Shown here: piece after piece, positions 19,143 through 27,744 of the stretch
How the letters are laid out: each line of letters opens with the position of its first letter
Position numbering within the stretch: position 1 is the stretch's first letter
Assembly (NCBI RefSeq): GCF_002744245.1
Contig: NZ_NKHG01000008.1
Coordinates: forward strand, 1-42,817
Origin: Bacillus pumilus
GTDB taxonomy: Bacteria > Bacillota > Bacilli > Bacillales > Bacillaceae
Reading direction: 5' to 3'
Length of the DNA: 42,817 bases
Made by a program: the position numbers and the translations under genes
Notes under the pieces: model-generated
Database searches by the model: none
Told to the model about the DNA's origin: nothing
Seen by the model: the letters and a program-made list of their open reading frames with translations, nothing else

Positions 19143-19176
19143 AAAAAGCAGTCTGCTCAAAAGCGGCTGCTTTTTT
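19143..19176 (+). terminator. Terminator after opuAC
   Basis: AAAAAGCAG pairs with CTGCTTTTT; additional inner G-C pairs extend the stem, and six T residues follow. It ends opuA transcription just before the hydrolase gene. Confidence 0.8.
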
Positions 19177-19201
19177 CTTATACATAAGGATGGTGGACGA
19201 G

Positions 19202-19963
19202 TTGTCGATGGTGGAAAAGCCAATCATGATCTTCCTGCATGGTGGTGGAGTGAGCAGCTGGATGTGGCAGGAGCAGATCGAAATGTTCAAGGAAACGTAT
19301 GATTGCTATATCCCTGATCTCGTCGGTCACGGGACAAGAGCAAATGAACAGCCATTTTCAATGAGAGAAAGCGCCCGTGAGGTCATCTCATGGATTAGGG
19401 AGCATGCGCAAAGCCGTACAGTGATTCTCGTAGGATTCTCACTAGGTGCGCAGATTGCCGTTGATGTTTTATCGAGAGAGCCAGACATCGTAGATATAGC
19501 CGTCATCAATAGCGCTCTTGTGATGCCATTGCCATGGCTCTATTTGATGGTGAGGCCCATTTTGCCTCTTACGTACCCCCTATTAAAGAAAGATTGGTTT
19601 ATTCAGCTTCAAGCCGAGAAGCTGGGAATACCAAGCCATGCAGTGGAGCACTATGCAGCTGATTCAAAACATTTGCTGAAGGAAACCCTTCAAACGATGT
19701 TCCAAGAGAATCTCCATTACAAGCTCCCAAACACATTTCAGCAAGCGAAGGCACGTATTCTCATCACAGTGGGAGAAAAGGAAAGAGGCATCATGAAACG
19801 GTCAGCGAAAAAAATAACCAATGCACACCCAAAGGCAGTAGGTGTCATCGTTCCAGCCATTGGTCATACGTTTACGTTTGAAAAGAAAGAACTTTTTACT
19901 GAAATGGTCAAATGTTTTGTGGAGACGCGTGATTTACCAGCGGAATTAAAGGAAATAAGGTAG
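19202..19963 (+). CDS. Alpha/beta hydrolase, MenH-like
   Basis: Alpha/beta-hydrolase fold protein of about 253 residues. The oxyanion-hole motif is FLHGGGVSSWMW, the nucleophile elbow GFSLG (Ser in LVGFSLGAQIA) and the catalytic His lies in VPAIGHTF near the C-terminus. Soluble, no signal peptide. The start is uncertain: the open frame runs back into the opuA terminator, but translation should begin after it. TTG at 19202 (5 nt after GGTGG) and ATG at 19208 are the best candidates; ATG at 19190 lacks a Shine-Dalgarno site. It takes the place where B. subtilis has amhX, to which it is not related. Substrate unknown. Confidence 0.75.
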   Translation: MSMVEKPIMIFLHGGGVSSWMWQEQIEMFKETYDCYIPDLVGHGTRANEQPFSMRESAREVISWIREHAQSRTVILVGFSLGAQIAVDVLSREPDIVDIAVINSALVMPLPWLYLMVRPILPLTYPLLKKDWFIQLQAEKLGIPSHAVEHYAADSKHLLKETLQTMFQENLHYKLPNTFQQAKARILITVGEKERGIMKRSAKKITNAHPKAVGVIVPAIGHTFTFEKKELFTEMVKCFVETRDLPAELKEIR

Positions 19964-19984
19964 CTATGTCTGATGAAGACAGGC

Positions 19985-20274
19985 ATAAAAGGGGTATCCG
20001 GATCTGAGAATGAAAAGATCATTATGATTGGCTCTTCTGCGCTTGACTCGATCATACGAAACTGTCACAAGTTTCTTTTGTAGCATCTAAATTTGGTCTG
20101 CGCAGGATCGTGAATGCACTGAGGAGCATGTGAGAAAGGATAAATATCTGTGACCTGTACAATCCAGCAGAGCTGACGGCTGAGGTTCCGTATGAAGATG
20201 GAGCAGAAAAAGCCATCACCCTATATGATGAAACAAGAATATCTGTACAGGGTATTGTCGAGCTGGCAAGATGA
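19985..20274 (+). pseudogene. Decayed short-chain dehydrogenase remnant
   Basis: Two frames hold fragments of an SDR C-terminal half. KIIMIGSSALDS at 20015-20050 resembles the SDR strand with the catalytic Ser. VSFVASKFGLRRIVNALRSM at 20071-20130 resembles the YxxxK active-site helix, with Phe where the catalytic Tyr should be. The first two are out of frame with each other, and the second runs into an in-frame TGA at 20131. The same frame then continues with DLYNPAELTAEVPYEDGAEK and ends ISVQGIVELAR-stop at 20272-20274. The N-terminal Rossmann half is missing. It reads as a frameshifted, truncated gene rather than chance. Confidence 0.65.
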
Positions 20275-20350
20275 GTGATTCATTTAAAAGGGTATCCTGT
20301 ATGAAAGAAATGAGTGTCCTAGCCTTAAATGATTGTGTAAAAAGTAGACA

Positions 20351-20385
20351 CCACCCGCTTAAGAAAAGACGGGTGGCTTTTTTTA
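20351..20385 (+). terminator. Terminator after the SDR remnant
   Basis: CCACCCG and CGGGTGG form a perfect 7-bp stem with a 12-nt loop and a long T-run. It probably belonged to the decayed gene upstream. Confidence 0.85.
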
Positions 20386-20396
20386 TTTTACGATGA

Positions 20397-20516
20397 ATGC
20401 ATACTGTCACAGTCACGTTTTATGGTGCTGCTTGCGCACTCATTTCGTTTGTCATCGGTCTTGTATTTATTTGTATTGGGGTCATGGTCAACTGGGGACA
20501 GTATGAACATTTATGA
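20397..20516 (+). CDS. Possible 39-residue single-span membrane peptide
   Basis: Short frame from ATG to TGA encoding MHTVTVTFYGAACALISFVI and then a continued hydrophobic stretch ending VNWGQYEHL. It has one clear transmembrane segment (about residues 8-32). A strong terminator lies just before it and another directly after its stop codon, which suggests a real transcription unit end. However, I see no Shine-Dalgarno site and no promoter between the upstream terminator and the ATG. It may equally be the tail of a lost membrane protein gene. No family recognised. Confidence 0.3.
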   Translation: MHTVTVTFYGAACALISFVIGLVFICIGVMVNWGQYEHL

Positions 20517-20549
20517 AGCTGCCGGAAAAAGTTGGGCAGCTTTTTCTTT
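20516..20549 (+). terminator. Terminator after the small membrane peptide frame
   Basis: AGCTGCC and GGCAGCT form a 7-bp stem with an 11-nt loop followed by TTTTCTTT. It insulates ldh from upstream transcription. Confidence 0.8.
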
Positions 20550-20632
20550 GTGAAAATATGTATGAAGACAGCGGTTTGAAACCACAATAAGAGTGTTCAC
20601 AAATTCGCTACATATTTTTTTTAGCAATCCCC

Positions 20633-20661
20633 TTGCAAAAGTTTGTGAAGTGTTGCACAAT
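20633..20661 (+). promoter_or_regulatory. ldh promoter
   Basis: TTGCAA at 20633-20638 and CACAAT at 20656-20661 are 17 nt apart, a moderate sigma-A promoter. The upstream Rex-like site covers the spacer and -10, the usual geometry for repression. Confidence 0.55.
20643..20660. promoter_or_regulatory. Rex-like operator 1 of ldh
   Basis: TTGTGAAGTGTTGCACAA keeps both half-sites of the Rex consensus TTGTGAAATACTTCACAA (14 of 18 matches). Rex binds when the NADH/NAD ratio is low and represses ldh-lctP; fermentation relieves it. Confidence 0.7.
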
Positions 20662-20665
20662 ATAA

Positions 20666-20683
20666 ATGTGAAATACTTCACAA
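20666..20683. promoter_or_regulatory. Rex operator 2 of ldh
   Basis: ATGTGAAATACTTCACAA matches the Rex consensus at 17 of 18 positions. It lies just downstream of the predicted transcription start and 37 nt before the ldh ATG. Confidence 0.88.
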
Positions 20684-20714
20684 ACAAACAACTTAGTTTT
20701 ACTCAGGAGGATGA

Positions 20715-21668
<954 letters not shown>

Positions 21669-21711
21669 TCAATCAAAGGCAACCTATCTGAGCAGAAAAG
21701 GATGAATCATT

Positions 21712-23334
21712 ATGTGGCAGCAAATCTATGATCCGTTTGGTAATGAGTTCGTGAGTGCATTGGTGGCAATGCTTCCAATTTTATTTTTCTTACTTGCATT
21801 AACCGTATTTAAGTTAAAAGGTGTTTTAGCCGCTTGTTTTACTTTAATCGTCAGTTTTGTAGCAGCTGTTTTCTTCTTTCATATGCCCATTGAAAAGGCA
21901 TTATCTGCTGTGCTGCTCGGTATATCTAATGGGCTGTGGCCGATTGGATATATCGTCATCATGGCCGTATGGCTCTATAAAATTGCTGTGAAATCTGGAA
22001 AATTTGATGTCATTCGTTCTAGTATTGCAGGGATCTCTCAAGATCAACGTCTTCAGCTCTTATTAATTGGTTTTAGTTTTAACGCATTTTTAGAGGGAGC
22101 AGCTGGATTTGGTGTACCGATAGCAATCAGTGCGGCCTTACTAACAGAGCTTGGGTTTAAACCACTCAAAGCTGCGATGCTCTGCTTAATTGCCAATGCT
22201 GCCTCTGGCGCATTTGGTGCAGTTGGAATCCCAGTCATTACAGGGGCGCAAATGGGTAATATGACGCCGCTCGCTTTATCTCAAACTCTTGTGTATACGA
22301 TTCCGTTTATTTCATTCTGTATCCCGTTTCTACTGATTCTGATTGTAGACGGCTTCAAAGGGATCAAAGAAACTTTGCCAGCGTTGCTTGTTGTTAGTGG
22401 AAGTTATGCCATTTTGCAAGCTGTGACGATGGTCACCATGGGTCCTGAGCTTGCCAACATTATTTCAGCCTTAGCAAGTATGGGGGTCTTGGCTTTATTT
22501 CTTCGGAAATGGCAGCCAAAACATATTTATCGGGAAGAAGGAGCACCAGCCATTGAACAAAAACAAACGTATCGCTGGGTTGAGATCCTGAAAGCATGGT
22601 CTCCGTTCTATATCTTAACGGCTGTTATTACAGTATGGAGTCTGCCTGCATTTAAAGCATTGTTTGCTGTAGGAGGACCACTGAACTGGACGACGATTTT
22701 AGTGAAAGTGCCGTTTCTGCATCAGCAAGTTGTGAAATTACCGCCTATTGCACAAACAGAAACACCAATTGATGCGATCTTTAAACTAGATGTCGTCAGT
22801 GCAACAGGTACCGCCATTTTCATTGCGGTCATGCTGACAGGATTGTTTAGCAGAACGATCAAATTAAAAGAAGGCGCTGCCTGCTTAAAAGCAGCGGTGA
22901 AAGAGCTTTGGGTACCTGTTCTCACCATTTGTTTTGTCATGGGTTTTGCAGGCTTGGCGAACTTTGCTGGACTTAGTTCTGCGATTGGACTTGCGCTTGC
23001 AAAAACAGGTGATTTATTCCCGCTTGTCAGCCCAGTGCTTGGTTGGATCGGCGTGTTTATTACTGGGTCTGTTGTGAGTAACAATGCCTTATTCGGTAAC
23101 CTTCAAGCGGTCACTGCTTCTCAAATCGGCTCACAGGCAGGTCTATTAATCGGTGCGAATACGACCGGTGGTGTCATGGCGAAATTAATTTCTCCACAAT
23201 CAATCGCTATCGCTACAGCAGCTGTTGGAGAAACAGGTAAAGAATCAGAGCTTTTTCAAAAGACGGTGAAGTACAGTTTCATCTTGCTCGGTATCGTGTG
23301 TATATGGACATTCATTCTTGCTCAATTTGTATAA
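21712..23334 (+). CDS. lctP: L-lactate permease
   Basis: Lactate:H+ symporter/exporter of the LctP family, 540 residues with about 12-14 membrane segments. Family hallmarks include [25 protein letters not shown] near 120-145 and [22 protein letters not shown] near 450. It lies 43 nt after ldh and shares its Rex-controlled promoter, so it exports the lactate formed in fermentation or takes up lactate. Followed by a bidirectional terminator. Confidence 0.97.
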   Translation: MWQQIYDPFGNEFVSALVAMLPILFFLLALTVFKLKGVLAACFTLIVSFVAAVFFFHMPIEKALSAVLLGISNGLWPIGYIVIMAVWLYKIAVKSGKFDVIRSSIAGISQDQRLQLLLIGFSFNAFLEGAAGFGVPIAISAALLTELGFKPLKAAMLCLIANAASGAFGAVGIPVITGAQMGNMTPLALSQTLVYTIPFISFCIPFLLILIVDGFKGIKETLPALLVVSGSYAILQAVTMVTMGPELANIISALASMGVLALFLRKWQPKHIYREEGAPAIEQKQTYRWVEILKAWSPFYILTAVITVWSLPAFKALFAVGGPLNWTTILVKVPFLHQQVVKLPPIAQTETPIDAIFKLDVVSATGTAIFIAVMLTGLFSRTIKLKEGAACLKAAVKELWVPVLTICFVMGFAGLANFAGLSSAIGLALAKTGDLFPLVSPVLGWIGVFITGSVVSNNALFGNLQAVTASQIGSQAGLLIGANTTGGVMAKLISPQSIAIATAAVGETGKESELFQKTVKYSFILLGIVCIWTFILAQFV

Positions 23335-23344
23335 ATACGTATTC

Positions 23345-23376
23345 AAAAAGGCTGAGAGGGCATCTCAGTCTTTTTT
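23345..23376. terminator. Bidirectional terminator between lctP and ntdR
   Basis: AAAAAG.CTGAGA and TCTCAG.CTTTTT form a near-symmetrical stem with A- and T-runs on both sides, serving the convergent lctP and ntdR genes. Confidence 0.85.
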
Positions 23377-23378
23377 GT

Positions 23379-24368
23379 TTATGTAGATTCTCTTGTCACG
23401 AGCCGGGTGGGCAGCTGGATATGTTCACGCTGCAATGGCTTTTGCTCTTGCAGGAGCTGTATCATTTGCTGCACAGATCGCTGGCCAAGCTCTACGATCG
23501 GGATGTCGATTGTTGTGATCGTTGGAGCCGTCACCTCGCAAATGTCTTGGTTGTCATAGCCGATGACCGCCAGATCCTCGGGAATTTGATAGCCATATGA
23601 AATGGCTTGTTTAATGAGCCCTGCTGCGACTTGATCATTGCCGGTGAAAATGGCATCAGGGGCATCCGGCATGCCATGGATCAAGTCCATCAAGCGAAAG
23701 CCGTCTTCAATCGTAAATGCCTCACCGAATAGCCAATCTTCGTTTAGCGGCAAACTATGGGCAGAAAGTGCATCAAGGTAGCCCTGTCTTCTTTGTTTCT
23801 GTGCCTCACTGCTTTCCATATCAAAACAAAATCCGATGGCTTTACGCCCCGATTGAATCAAATAGTCAACAGCTTTATAGGCGGCTTCACGCTCATCGTA
23901 TCCAATAATCGGAATATCTGCTGTTTGATGATATTCATTGGCCATGACGATGGGGCCGTTTGCTAAAAGTGGCTTGATGTGTTCCCACTTATTTTCTAAT
24001 GCCCCCAGAATGACGCCATCCACTTCTTTTCTTTTTAATAATTGAAGCCCTTCAAGCTCTAGTGATTTTTGGTAAAACGTTTGGAGCACGATGGCTTTAT
24101 ACCCCTGATCCAGTGCTTCCTTTGAAATTCCTTTTATCAATTGTGCAAAAAAAGGATGATCCACTGCTGGTACAGACACAGCAATGGTCTTTGTCTGATG
24201 TGAACGAAGGGTGCGAGCTGCTGAACTTGGTGTATACTCCATTTCCTTCATCACCTGTAAAATGTGCTGGCGTTTTTCCTCTGACACGTATGGATGCTGA
24301 TTCAGCACCCGCGAAACAGTGGTGGTCGAAACCCCGCAGCGCTTGGCAATTTCATAAATTGTACACAT
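23379..24368 (-). CDS. ntdR: LacI-family regulator NtdR
   Basis: LacI/GalR-type regulator of 329 residues, the length of B. subtilis NtdR as I recall. The N-terminal helix-turn-helix reads TIYEIAKRCGVSTTTVSRVLN, followed by the hinge helix SSAARTLRS and a periplasmic-binding-like effector domain (about 60-325). In B. subtilis NtdR activates ntdABC in response to its own product. The frame is open 22 codons upstream, but the ATG at 24368 gives the conserved MCTIYEIAKR start and has AAAGGA 9 nt upstream. Divergent from ntdA with a 109-nt shared control region. Confidence 0.9.
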   Translation of the reverse strand: MCTIYEIAKRCGVSTTTVSRVLNQHPYVSEEKRQHILQVMKEMEYTPSSAARTLRSHQTKTIAVSVPAVDHPFFAQLIKGISKEALDQGYKAIVLQTFYQKSLELEGLQLLKRKEVDGVILGALENKWEHIKPLLANGPIVMANEYHQTADIPIIGYDEREAAYKAVDYLIQSGRKAIGFCFDMESSEAQKQRRQGYLDALSAHSLPLNEDWLFGEAFTIEDGFRLMDLIHGMPDAPDAIFTGNDQVAAGLIKQAISYGYQIPEDLAVIGYDNQDICEVTAPTITTIDIPIVELGQRSVQQMIQLLQEQKPLQREHIQLPTRLVTREST

Positions 24369-24394
24369 ATTAACAAATCCTTTACACAAAGTTA

Positions 24395-24425
24395 TTGTTC
24401 TGAAATCGATCACATCATTTACAAT
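24395..24425 (+). promoter_or_regulatory. ntdA promoter with LacI-type operator
   Basis: TTGTTC at 24395-24400 and TACAAT at 24420-24425 are 19 nt apart, a long spacer. Inside it TGAAATCGATCACA (24401-24414) is a LacI/GalR-like palindrome centred on ATCGAT, the best candidate NtdR site. A suboptimal spacer with an operator between the hexamers fits activator-dependent transcription, as reported for ntd in B. subtilis. Confidence 0.5.
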
Positions 24426-24477
24426 GAGAAACAAGTTAAATATTTACAAATGGGATTGATTAATTGGAGGGAATGGA

Positions 24478-25803
24478 ATGCAAATATTGACGAAGATATC
24501 AGGTAAAAGCAAGGATTATCAACCTTTGCTGGATATGATCAATCAAGGTGTTCAAGTAAAGTCTGATTTGGTTGAAAAGAATCTAGCGAACGAAAAGCTG
24601 ATGACGTTCCTTGAGCAAGATATTGAGCGCATAGGTTTGGAAAAAATTCTCTTCCATTATAAACAAAATAAGGAAAAAAAGATACCGTTCCTGCCAGTTG
24701 ATAAACTGATTTCAGAGGATGAGATCGATGATATTATGCAGGTGCTGAAAGAGGTATTGAATTCTGGCCGTTTTACGTCGGGCCCATACATTTCGTTGTT
24801 TGAAAAGACGCTGGCTGAGTATTTAGGAAAAAAATATGTCATTGCCACGTCAAGTGGAACAGATGCCCTCATGATCAGTCTCATATCAGCAGGCGTTCAT
24901 CCGGGAGACGAGGTCATTCTGCCAGCCAATAGCTTTGCTGCAACAGAAAATGCAGTGCTTGCCATTGGCGCTGTTCCGGTCTATGCCGATATTGACCCAA
25001 AAACCTACTGCCTCGCACCGAGTGAAATCGAGAAGCATCTCACGGATAAGACGGTATGCATTCTTCCGGTTCATTTATATGGAAAGCAAGCGGATATGAA
25101 GGCTATTTCGACGATTGCGAAGAAGCATGGTCTGAAAGTGATTGAAGATGGCTGTCAGGCGATTGGCAGCAGCGGACTTGGGGCATTCGGAGATGGACTT
25201 GTCCTCAGCTTTAACCCATACAAAAACCTCGGAGTCTGCGGAAAGGCAGGAGCCATTGCAACAAATGATGAAGCCCTAGCGGAAAAATGCATGGAAATCA
25301 GCTATCACGGCTTTGAAGTAGGAAAGAAAAATGTCAAACGCAGTGACTACGGCTTTAATTCAAAGATTGATAACTTGCAGGCAGCGATCGGACTAGAACG
25401 AATGAAGTATTTAGGTCTGCAAAACTTTAAACGTTTTTACTTAGCAAAGCGATACATTGATCAGCTGCAAACGCTTGAGGATGAAGGATACATTCAGCTT
25501 CCGAAGCTGACAGGCGATCATGTATGGCATCTATTCCCGATCAGAGTGCTTAAAGGAGACCGAGATGAGCTGGCAGCGCAATTGCTGGAGATGGGCATAG
25601 AAACAGATGTCTATTACCCGATCCTATCCCATCAGCATCAAACAAATCTTGTCTCTAACAACTATAAACAAACGACACTTCCGCACACAGAAAAAGCAGC
25701 ACAGCAATTGCTCCATTTGCCACTTTATCCGGGAATGCCGCTGCAGGATCAGGAGAAAGTCATCGAGGGGGCCCAACATGTTATCAAATCTTCCATTCAA
25801 TAA
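24478..25803 (+). CDS. ntdA: 3-oxo-glucose-6-phosphate:glutamate aminotransferase NtdA
   Basis: PLP-dependent sugar aminotransferase (DegT/DnrJ/EryC1, fold type I), 441 residues, the same length as B. subtilis NtdA. It converts 3-oxo-D-glucose 6-phosphate to kanosamine 6-phosphate with glutamate as donor. Visible are the PLP phosphate-contact loop TSSGTDAL (about 124-131), the ring-stacking/Asp block VIEDGCQAIGS (221-231) and the Schiff-base Lys in SFNPYKNLG (about 249). The N-terminal 60-residue extension typical of NtdA is present. Start ATG lies 7 nt after GGAGG. It overlaps ntdB by 26 nt. Confidence 0.93.
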   Translation: MQILTKISGKSKDYQPLLDMINQGVQVKSDLVEKNLANEKLMTFLEQDIERIGLEKILFHYKQNKEKKIPFLPVDKLISEDEIDDIMQVLKEVLNSGRFTSGPYISLFEKTLAEYLGKKYVIATSSGTDALMISLISAGVHPGDEVILPANSFAATENAVLAIGAVPVYADIDPKTYCLAPSEIEKHLTDKTVCILPVHLYGKQADMKAISTIAKKHGLKVIEDGCQAIGSSGLGAFGDGLVLSFNPYKNLGVCGKAGAIATNDEALAEKCMEISYHGFEVGKKNVKRSDYGFNSKIDNLQAAIGLERMKYLGLQNFKRFYLAKRYIDQLQTLEDEGYIQLPKLTGDHVWHLFPIRVLKGDRDELAAQLLEMGIETDVYYPILSHQHQTNLVSNNYKQTTLPHTEKAAQQLLHLPLYPGMPLQDQEKVIEGAQHVIKSSIQ

Positions 25804-26644
25804 AAAGCTGCTGAATCAGCCGCAGAACCCGCAATGGATTGTTTTCTGTGACTTTGATGAAACCTATTATTCTCACGGGATGACAGAGAAGCAGAGAGAG
25901 GATGTAAAGCGGTTAGAAGCATTTGTGGCAGAAAAGAGCGAAGCAGGACAGCTCATGCTGGGCTGGGTGACGGGAAGCAGCCTCGATTCTGTCACGAGCA
26001 AAATGGAAAAAGGCGGCTTCAGTCAATTCCCGCATTTTATTGCATCTAATTTAGGGACTGAAATTATGTATACATCACATTCTCATTTTGGACATTCAGA
26101 TGCACAATGGGCGAAGCGACTGGATGCGCAGGGTTTTTCAGATGAAAAGATTGAAGACATCCTGCAAACCGTACGTAAAGAGGGGATTACCCTCAGACCG
26201 CAAACACAGCTGGGCAGTTCTGGATACAAGAAGAATTTCTATTATCAGGAGCAGGATGAACGAACAGACCTTCATCATCTATCGTTCATACAAACTCTTG
26301 CGAAAGAGAGAGGTGTGGCGGTCAACATCAATAAATGCAACCCACTTGCAGGAGACCCTGCGGATTGCTATGATGTTGATTTTTTACCAGTAGGGACAGG
26401 AAAGGATGAAATTGTCCGTTTTATGCTGAGTCAATATGATCTACCAAAAGACCGTGGCTTTGCCTTTGGTGATAGTGGGAACGATTTGCGGATGCTTCAA
26501 TCCGTCACGCACGGGTTTCTCGTCCAAAATGCAACGGACGAGGCCAAACGGCACCATCATCAAATTTGTCATCATGGATATGCAAAAGGAATCTATGAAA
26601 CACTGAAAACAGTGATGTATAAACATGAGGAGGCACATTCATGA
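25778..26644 (+). CDS. ntdB: Kanosamine-6-phosphate phosphatase NtdB
   Basis: HAD phosphatase of 288 residues that removes the phosphate from kanosamine 6-phosphate. Motif I is FCDFDETY with Asp25 and Asp27, motif II is in WVTGSS, and motif IV is FGDSGNDLRML. The block NINKCNPLAGDP.D.YDVDFLPVGTGK matches the NtdB family. The frame is open further upstream, but the ATG at 25778 follows GAGGGG by 7 nt and gives an N-terminus like that of B. subtilis NtdB. It overlaps ntdC by four bases (ATGA). Confidence 0.92.
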   Translation: MLSNLPFNKKLLNQPQNPQWIVFCDFDETYYSHGMTEKQREDVKRLEAFVAEKSEAGQLMLGWVTGSSLDSVTSKMEKGGFSQFPHFIASNLGTEIMYTSHSHFGHSDAQWAKRLDAQGFSDEKIEDILQTVRKEGITLRPQTQLGSSGYKKNFYYQEQDERTDLHHLSFIQTLAKERGVAVNINKCNPLAGDPADCYDVDFLPVGTGKDEIVRFMLSQYDLPKDRGFAFGDSGNDLRMLQSVTHGFLVQNATDEAKRHHHQICHHGYAKGIYETLKTVMYKHEEAHS

Positions 26645-27687
26645 AGAAAATTGGAATTGTTGGAGCAGGGAATATTGCAAAAGCACATGCAAGAGCATTA
26701 TCAACGATCAAAGGTGCAGAATTATCCGGCGTTTATGACGTGCATGAATCGGTTGCACAGGGCTTCATTAAACAGTACGGCGGTCGGGTGTATTCAAGCA
26801 TTGATACACTAGCAGATGCATCTGATGGACTGATCATTGCTTCCCCTAACTTTTGTCACAAGGACCATGCCCTTCAAGCGCTCAGAGAGGGACAGCCAAT
26901 TTTATGTGAAAAACCGATGGCTGTTTCTTTGAAAGAAGCGAAGGAAATGGTAGAGACAGCCAAACAGTTCCAGGTTCAGGCCAGTATGGGCTTTAACTAT
27001 CGTTACTTATCCTTTGTCAATATTCTAAAGAACTTGATTGCCAACGGTGAACTGGGCCGCATTTTGACGATTAGGACACATTTTAAGAAAAATAGTGCCC
27101 TCAGACGAAAGACATTTTCGTGGAGAGACAGTGGCGAGAGTCTACGGACAAGCGGTGCATTAGGGGATCTTTGGATTCATTTAATTGATATGCTGTGGTA
27201 CTTGTTTGGCAGTGGAATGAAAAAAGAATCACTGAACACGAAGATGCTGACCCAAGTAAAGGAAAAAGAAGAGAAAAAGGTTCAGGTTGATGATCATACC
27301 GAAATTTTTGGTCAAATGGAGAATCATGTGTTCTTTCATTTGGTGACATCCAAAAGTACACAGCCTGAGGAATGCGGATTTAGTGTAGAAGTGATTGGTC
27401 ATGACAAAGTATTCAAATACCATACGAATATGAAAAACGAATATGAGGTGAGTGATGGCTTGTGTGTAGAACGTCATCAAATGCCGCAAACCTTGATGAC
27501 TGATCCCCCAAATGAATTTTATGGATGGTCTGATACGTTCCGTGATCAGCTGATGCATTGGGTGAATACAGATCCATATCCATCTCATATGAAGGTGGCT
27601 GATTTTGAAGATGGGTATCGCGCGCAAGCTGCGTTAAATATGTGCTTCGAGAGGGAAGAGGCTGTCGTGTCTGCCCGTGCATATTAA
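26641..27687 (+). CDS. ntdC: Glucose-6-phosphate 3-dehydrogenase NtdC
   Basis: Gfo/Idh/MocA-type oxidoreductase of 348 residues that oxidises glucose 6-phosphate at C3 with NAD+, the first step to kanosamine. The N-terminal Rossmann motif is GIVGAGNIAKAHA, the conserved EKPMAV follows near 93, and the substrate segment ALGDLWIHLIDML near 175 carries the catalytic Asp/His pair of this family. Translationally coupled to ntdB and followed by a strong terminator. Confidence 0.92.
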   Translation: MKKIGIVGAGNIAKAHARALSTIKGAELSGVYDVHESVAQGFIKQYGGRVYSSIDTLADASDGLIIASPNFCHKDHALQALREGQPILCEKPMAVSLKEAKEMVETAKQFQVQASMGFNYRYLSFVNILKNLIANGELGRILTIRTHFKKNSALRRKTFSWRDSGESLRTSGALGDLWIHLIDMLWYLFGSGMKKESLNTKMLTQVKEKEEKKVQVDDHTEIFGQMENHVFFHLVTSKSTQPEECGFSVEVIGHDKVFKYHTNMKNEYEVSDGLCVERHQMPQTLMTDPPNEFYGWSDTFRDQLMHWVNTDPYPSHMKVADFEDGYRAQAALNMCFEREEAVVSARAY

Positions 27688-27696
27688 TAAAGAGGT

Positions 27697-27729
27697 GGAG
27701 CGGAGGGTCTTATCACTCCGCTCCTTTTT
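27697..27729 (+). terminator. Terminator after ntdABC
   Basis: GGAGCGGAG and CTCCGCTCC form a perfect 9-bp GC-rich stem with a 10-nt loop followed by TTTTT. Read-through would be needed to reach the transporter gene 15 nt later, so that gene may be attenuated. Confidence 0.92.
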
Positions 27730-27744
27730 AGAGGAAGTGAAAAG

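Noticed and set aside
20302-20395. Short frame starting ATGAAAGAAATG after the SDR remnant
   Set aside because: It runs through a terminator stem and T-tract, giving a nonsense basic peptide.
25607-25777. Longer NtdB starting inside ntdA
   Set aside because: The basic, Cys/Arg-rich extension is ntdA read in another frame; GAGGGG sits at the right distance before the ATG at 25778.
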